From Alphaproteobacteria bacterium (lineage in GTDB: Bacteria > Pseudomonadota > Alphaproteobacteria > JABAAW01), in the NCBI GenBank assembly GCA_014237925.1, contig JABACB010000006.1, positions 1 through 62,448 of the forward strand: a stretch of DNA of 62,448 nucleotides, in the 5' to 3' direction. The position numbers and the translations under genes are program-made. Below, one piece after another: positions 58,696 to 62,448 of this stretch. Position 1 is the first letter of the stretch. Each line of letters starts with the position of its first letter. The notes under the pieces were generated by a model. The model saw nothing but the letters and a program-made list of their open reading frames with translations, searched no databases and was not told the origin of the DNA.

Positions 58696-59249
58696 GCGAA
58701 CAAAGCGAAGAACAGCCGGAAGAACTTTCTTCCAAGCAGCCCGACAAGGAGTCGAACAAGGTTGTCTCCATCGATCCTTCGGCAGAGCTTTTTGGCGAGC
58801 TGGCACCCTTGGCGCGTGTCGTCTTGCATGCCACCGACATTGTCGAGGAAGAGACGCGGATGGTGGCAGGTCGTTCTTCTCTGAGCGCGTTGCGCGCCAT
58901 CGCACAGCAGAAGGAGGCTTTGCTCACCCAGCACGACCTTCAGCTCTTGCGTCTGAAGGGCAAGAAGGACAATGAGGAGGGCGACCTTGTCGCCTTCGTA
59001 TCGAAGTTGGACAGAGGCGTGCGAGAACGCCTGCGTGCCTTGTACGCTCGCCTTGAAGAGGCCTTGCGCCAAAACGGATTGCGCTTGAAGGCGGCATTGA
59101 CTTCTTCGGAGATGCTGCTGGCAGCCCTTTCAGAAGCGGCGCAAGGCGAAAGCGACAAGGGACCCCAACTCTACACGCCGCAGGGACGGTTGACCGAGAC
59201 GGGTTCGGTCTCCTTCTCGCGCTCGGTTGCAGCTGAGCACGAAGCGTAG
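58692..59249 (+). CDS. Putative FlgN-like flagellar export chaperone
   Basis: A 185-residue mostly helical protein between flgJ and flgK, the usual site of the FlgN chaperone that delivers hook-associated proteins to the export gate. Seen: a helix pair about 35-90 with LALxxxKEALLTQHD-like spacing (ALRAIAQQKEALLTQHDLQL), a second helical region (FVSKLDRGVRERLRALYARL), and the C-terminal LYTPQGRLTETG, which recurs in alphaproteobacterial FlgN-like proteins. Sequence conservation is weak, so the call rests on position and helix pattern. Confidence 0.65.
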   Translation: MSEQSEEQPEELSSKQPDKESNKVVSIDPSAELFGELAPLARVVLHATDIVEEETRMVAGRSSLSALRAIAQQKEALLTQHDLQLLRLKGKKDNEEGDLVAFVSKLDRGVRERLRALYARLEEALRQNGLRLKAALTSSEMLLAALSEAAQGESDKGPQLYTPQGRLTETGSVSFSRSVAAEHEA

Positions 59250-59258
59250 GAGAAGACG

Positions 59259-60887
59259 ATGGCATTGTTTGCAACCTTGCGTAGCGCAGCTCTTTCCAGC
59301 CTAACCTTGAGCGACGCCGTGCGCTTGGGGTCGCAGAACATTGCCAACGCCGAAAATCCCAACTATCACCGTCACGAGGTCGATTTCTCCACGACGGATT
59401 TGAACTTGGTGCGCATCGCGCGCGTGCGCCGTGTGACAGCAGAGGGCTTGGAGCGGCGTTACACGCAACAGATATCAGAGGCTTCCTATCGCACAACCTT
59501 GCAGCGTTATACCGAGGAGCTGAAGATCGAGGCGGGATTGGGCGGCATCGCATCAGGATCGAGCAACCTAGAAGCACCCGCCTTGGACCTCGCCTTGCGC
59601 AGGTTCGAGCGTGCGTTGCGCGACTTGCAAGCCTCCCCCGAAAGCGGGAGCACCTACAACGAGTTCGTCGCAAGCGGTCGTGATTTCGCCTTGCAAATTC
59701 GTTCCTCGACGACGGGATTGCAACGCTTGCGTTTTCGTCTCGACGAGCGAATCGAACAGCAGACCGCAGAGGTGAACAGGCTGGTCGGACAGCTGCGCGA
59801 GGCGAATGTGCGCGTCGCACGCTCGCGCAACGCAGGGCAAGTCGAGGGGGCTGAAAACCAACGCGAGGAGATCTTGCGCAGCATCGCAGAGCGAATCTCG
59901 CTACAGGTGCTGGAGGACGACTCGGGCGCAAAAAACGTGTACTTGCAAAACGGACGAGCTTTGTTGCTGGGAGGAATCACCAACGAGCTCCGCTACGACC
60001 GCGGCACCAAGCAGTTCACCTTGAATGTCGATACCGATGTGGTCGCTGACGACGATACAAACAGATTGGGACCAGGCAGCCTGACAGCCCTGTTCGACCT
60101 GGTGCGCGAGGGGGAGACGAGCAGGGAAAGTACCGACGAAGATGTCGCCTTGATCGCAAAATACGAAGACCAGCTGGAAAGCTTGGCGCGCGCCTTCGTC
60201 GCAGGCAGCAGTCAAGGCACGGCGGTGGACGCGCAGACGGACTCGTTGAACGATGCTTTCCACCTAGCGCGCGCAGAGCAGTTGAGAGGCGAGGGTGCGA
60301 CGCAGGTGCAGCTGGACGCTTTGGCGCGTCGTGATTTGTTCGTTGCAAACGGAATTTCGGCAAGAAATCTGTTTCGTTTTGCAATCGAGTTTTCTCCCGA
60401 TATCATCAACGGCGTGCCTGATCGTGAACTGGCAGGAACGAACACCGTCGCGTTGGACCCTCGTGAAGCTTTGGAGTCGACGGATCCTTCGCGCAACATC
60501 TTGTCGGCGTTGCAGCTGGCTCAACGCAATTTCCCTCCTGCAACGCAGCCTCAGAACATCGAGGCGGCATTGACAGCAGCAGGCGTTCCCGACCCCGCCG
60601 TGCCCTTGTCGTTGCCGCCTTCGGCGCGACAGGAAAACCAAAACTATTACGGATTGGTGCAGGGAATCTCGGTCAGGTTGAACGACATTGCCGTCGCTTA
60701 CGACGACCGCGCCTTGCAGCAGCAGGGGACTCGTGAGGAGTTGCAAGTCTTGCTTTCTAACTTCGTCGGCGTCAACCTCGACGAGGAGTTTTTAAAGATC
60801 AGCCAGCTGCAGCAGACGTTCGCGGCGAACGCGCGTGTCATCGTTTCGGTGCAGGAGATGCTGGACGACTTGCTCGCAATCGTATAA
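59259..60887 (+). CDS. flgK: Flagellar hook-associated protein 1 FlgK
   Basis: Joins hook and filament. The 542 residues begin with an N-terminal coiled-coil (D0) region LSDAVRLGSQNIANAENPNY. They end with the matching C-terminal heptads EEFLKISQLQQTFAANARVI and VSVQEMLDDLLAIV. The middle (about 110-480) is the variable exposed domain, which includes RLDERIEQQTAEVNRLVGQL. The C-terminal IV replaces the common Leu-Ile end. No flgL follows; the next gene is miaA, 219 bp away. Confidence 0.94.
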   Translation: MALFATLRSAALSSLTLSDAVRLGSQNIANAENPNYHRHEVDFSTTDLNLVRIARVRRVTAEGLERRYTQQISEASYRTTLQRYTEELKIEAGLGGIASGSSNLEAPALDLALRRFERALRDLQASPESGSTYNEFVASGRDFALQIRSSTTGLQRLRFRLDERIEQQTAEVNRLVGQLREANVRVARSRNAGQVEGAENQREEILRSIAERISLQVLEDDSGAKNVYLQNGRALLLGGITNELRYDRGTKQFTLNVDTDVVADDDTNRLGPGSLTALFDLVREGETSRESTDEDVALIAKYEDQLESLARAFVAGSSQGTAVDAQTDSLNDAFHLARAEQLRGEGATQVQLDALARRDLFVANGISARNLFRFAIEFSPDIINGVPDRELAGTNTVALDPREALESTDPSRNILSALQLAQRNFPPATQPQNIEAALTAAGVPDPAVPLSLPPSARQENQNYYGLVQGISVRLNDIAVAYDDRALQQQGTREELQVLLSNFVGVNLDEEFLKISQLQQTFAANARVIVSVQEMLDDLLAIV

Positions 60888-61106
60888 CACACCAATAGGG
60901 GACAACCTTCATTGACGAAAGGGCGTTGCCGCGCCGATGAGGAGAGAGAGCCGTCTTGCTCGTCTTGTAAAAAACGAGACGAGAGACAAGAGACGAGCGG
61001 TAGATAGCGTAACCGAGTGTCACGAGCGAGCGTAGATCGAGCGTAGATTTAGAGCGAGTCTCTTTTTATCGCCCTCCCAAGCCGCCTTCCCTGAAGCAGT
61101 CTTCCC

Positions 61107-62147
61107 ATGTCCCCCCTCCGCCCGCTCATCCTCTTCGGTCCCACCGCCAGCGGCAAATCGCGCCTTGCCCTCGCCCTCGCCCGAGCCCTCGCACACACCA
61201 CCACAACCCACATCGTCAATTGCGACTCGCTCCAACTCTACACACACTTGCCCATCCTCACCGCCCAACCCTCTGCTGCCGACCAAGCCGAAACGCCCCA
61301 CCACCTCTACGCCGTCGCCCATCCCTCTGAACGACTCTCGGCAGGGTTGTACGCAGAGAAAGCAACAGACCTGCTCCAACACCTCCAGCGCGATCACCCC
61401 TCCGATGCCGTCATCTTGTGCGGCGGCTCAGGACTCTATCTTAAGGCGCTGCTCGAAGGCTTGACCGAACTCCCACAACCCTCGCGCCGAGCCACACAAA
61501 AAATCCGCCGATGGCAGAAAGAACAGCGCGACCTCTATACGCTCCTACAACAACGCGACCCCGCAACCGCCGCCGCTCTCGCGCCACAAGACAAACATCG
61601 CATCGTGCGCGCGCTCGAATTCTACGAAACCTGCGGCGCGTCGCTCTTCGATGCTCGCAAGGGCGTCAAGCAATCCTCCCCCTTCGCGCAACAAGAAGAG
61701 CGACAGCCCTTGCTGATCTCGCTCACCCCCTGTCGAAAAATCTTGTACGCAGCGATCAACGCGCGCTTCGAACGCATGCTCCAACAAGGTGCCATCGAAG
61801 AGGTGCGCGCTCTCGAGGCAGAGAACGCCTTGCCTTGCGAAAGCCCCTTGCCTTGCGAAAGCCCCTTGCCTTGCGAAAGCCCTTTGCGTAGCGCGTTGGG
61901 CTTGAAAGAGATCGAAGCCTATTGCAGAGGAGAATCGTCCTGGCAAGCGATGGTCGAACGAGGACAGCAGAGGGTGAGAAATTACGCCAAAAGGCAGCTG
62001 ACTTGGATCCGCCACCAACTGCCTGGCAAGGCGTTGCTGCTGCAACGCCAGCTGACAGAATCGGTCGAAGAGGATTGCAACGGGGTTTGCCACGCGGTCG
62101 GGCAAGCTTGGAGCAAAGCTTCTTGCGCCGACAAGCCGTTCGTGTAG
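61107..62147 (+). CDS. miaA: tRNA dimethylallyltransferase
   Basis: Adds the isopentenyl group to A37 of tRNAs reading UNN codons. The 346 residues include P-loop LFGPTASGKSRLAL (Gly11-Ser18), NCDSLQLYTHLPILTAQPSA with the catalytic Asp, ILCGGSGLYLKALLEG, and SALGLKEIEAY with RQLTWIR near the end. A (LPCESP)3 insert before that last motif is encoded by an 18 bp array. Starting ATG 61107 fits the conserved N-terminus. The array downstream repeats its stop codon. Confidence 0.95.
   Translation: MSPLRPLILFGPTASGKSRLALALARALAHTTTTHIVNCDSLQLYTHLPILTAQPSAADQAETPHHLYAVAHPSERLSAGLYAEKATDLLQHLQRDHPSDAVILCGGSGLYLKALLEGLTELPQPSRRATQKIRRWQKEQRDLYTLLQQRDPATAAALAPQDKHRIVRALEFYETCGASLFDARKGVKQSSPFAQQEERQPLLISLTPCRKILYAAINARFERMLQQGAIEEVRALEAENALPCESPLPCESPLPCESPLRSALGLKEIEAYCRGESSWQAMVERGQQRVRNYAKRQLTWIRHQLPGKALLLQRQLTESVEEDCNGVCHAVGQAWSKASCADKPFV
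61828..61881. repeat. 18 bp tandem repeat, 3 copies, within miaA
   Basis: Three exact or near-exact units of ccttgccttgcgaaagcc encode LPCESP repeats between two conserved segments of MiaA. Confidence 0.93.
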
Positions 62148-62225
62148 AATAAGACTTTGCAGAATAGACTTTGCAGAATAGCCTTTGCAGAATAGCCCTG
62201 CAAAACAACCCTGCGAAACAACCCT
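62145..62225. repeat. Tandem array seeded on the miaA stop codon
   Basis: From the miaA TAG onward, units of gactttgcagaata (about 14-15 bp) repeat the TAG several times and then shift to ccctgcgaaacaa units before ilvI. Confidence 0.9.
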
Positions 62226-62251
62226 CCTTGCTTTCTTCCGCGCTCCTTTCC

Positions 62252-62448
62252 ATGTCCTCCTCCCCCCTTAACGGTGCCGAAGTGGTGGTGAAAGCTCTTG
62301 TCGATCAGGGCGTCGAGATCATTTTCGGCTACCCCGGCGGCGCCGTGCTTCCCATCTACGATGCGATCTTCCAGCAAAATCGCTTGCGCCACATTCTCGT
62401 GCGCCACGAACAGGGAGCAGCCCACGCCGCCGAGGGCTATGCGCGTGC
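62252..62448 (+). CDS. ilvI: Acetolactate synthase large subunit (5' end only, runs off the window)
   Basis: The first 65 codons of the thiamine-diphosphate enzyme that makes acetolactate for branched-chain amino acids. [35 protein letters not shown] and [16 protein letters not shown] carry the family's ThDP-activating Glu (in HEQGA). The gene is truncated by the window edge, not by mutation. ATG 62252. Order miaA-ilvI is common in alphaproteobacteria. Confidence 0.93.
   Translation, partial: MSSSPLNGAEVVVKALVDQGVEIIFGYPGGAVLPIYDAIFQQNRLRHILVRHEQGAAHAAEGYAR

Noticed and set aside
60888-61106. A gene or terminator between flgK and miaA
   Set aside because: A 7 bp stem (CTCGTCT/AGACGAG) exists but has no T-run; frames here are short and unlike known proteins.
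1-62448. CRISPR arrays
   Set aside because: The repeats are contiguous, without unique spacers of constant length, and no cas genes are present.
1-62448. Insertion sequences, integrases or prophage genes
   Set aside because: No transposase, integrase or phage structural gene is recognisable on either strand; only the 181 bp inverted-repeat segment hints at a mobile element.

Overview
The window is a 62.4 kb, moderately GC-rich, gene-dense stretch of bacterial chromosome. It looks like an alphaproteobacterium. The evidence is hemC-hemD-mitofilin(Mic60)-hemY in a row, a DUF4167 gene next to prmC-prfA, an SRP RNA just upstream of dnaX, an NDUFAF5-like methyltransferase, and tRNA genes without an encoded CCA end. 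The cell has an LPS-bearing outer membrane (lptD/F/G, surA, lolC/D) and a flagellum (flgI, flgJ, flgK). I cannot name the genus. MttB-family methyltransferases are frequent in marine and Rhodospirillales-type alphaproteobacteria, which is suggestive only.

Layout. 0-5 kb (+): two tandem GT39-type membrane glycosyltransferases and a SAM methyltransferase. 5-15 kb (-): gltX, then a run transcribed leftwards in the order lptF-lptG-lptD-surA-pdxA-rsmA, which joins LPS export, outer-membrane protein folding, PLP synthesis and 16S rRNA methylation. 15-22.6 kb (+): tRNA-Thr(CGT), folK, tRNA-Val(CAC), thiolase, hemC, hemD, Mic60-like, hemY. 22.6-30.9 kb (-): DUF4167, prmC, prfA, hisS, yggT, an outer-membrane protein, a small membrane protein and mttB. 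31-34.7 kb (+): degP-like protease, rpoZ, pdxJ, acpS. 34.7-35.3 kb is an AT-rich pocket with a Sel1 remnant. 35.3-37 kb (-): dnaX with the SRP RNA upstream. 37-42.8 kb (+): cinA-like, ynjB-ynjC-ynjD ABC transporter, a small unknown gene. 43-46.3 kb (-): proS-lolC-lolD. 46.5-50.8 kb (+): a transglutaminase-like protein and polA. 51-56.7 kb (-): hicB-hicA, an aminotransferase, a family 4 uracil-DNA glycosylase and an oversized thrC. 57-62.4 kb (+): flgI-flgJ-flgN-like-flgK, miaA, and the start of ilvI, cut by the window end.

Nearly all genes are housekeeping. The striking property is structural: almost every intergenic gap, and many gene ends or inter-domain loops, carry short tandem direct repeats (about 11-21 bp, 2-7 copies), each with its own unit sequence. 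Inside genes the units I measured are multiples of three (12, 15, 18, 21 bp). Between genes 11, 13, 14 and 19 bp units also occur. Several intergenic arrays begin exactly on the stop codon of the preceding gene and repeat it. This looks like an ongoing tandem-duplication process tolerated wherever selection is weak. It has also enlarged proteins: threonine synthase has a tail of about 380 residues, and uracil-DNA glycosylase, LptD, RpoZ, PdxJ, AcpS, ProS and MiaA carry repeat inserts or tails.

Secondary oddities are an AT-rich 3' half of hisS flanked by a 19-20 bp inverted repeat, a duplicated fragment of the rsmA 3' end, an SRP RNA with a variant apical loop, a Mic60-like protein with an N-terminal helix-turn-helix-like segment, and a repeat- and hairpin-rich leader between hicB and flgI.
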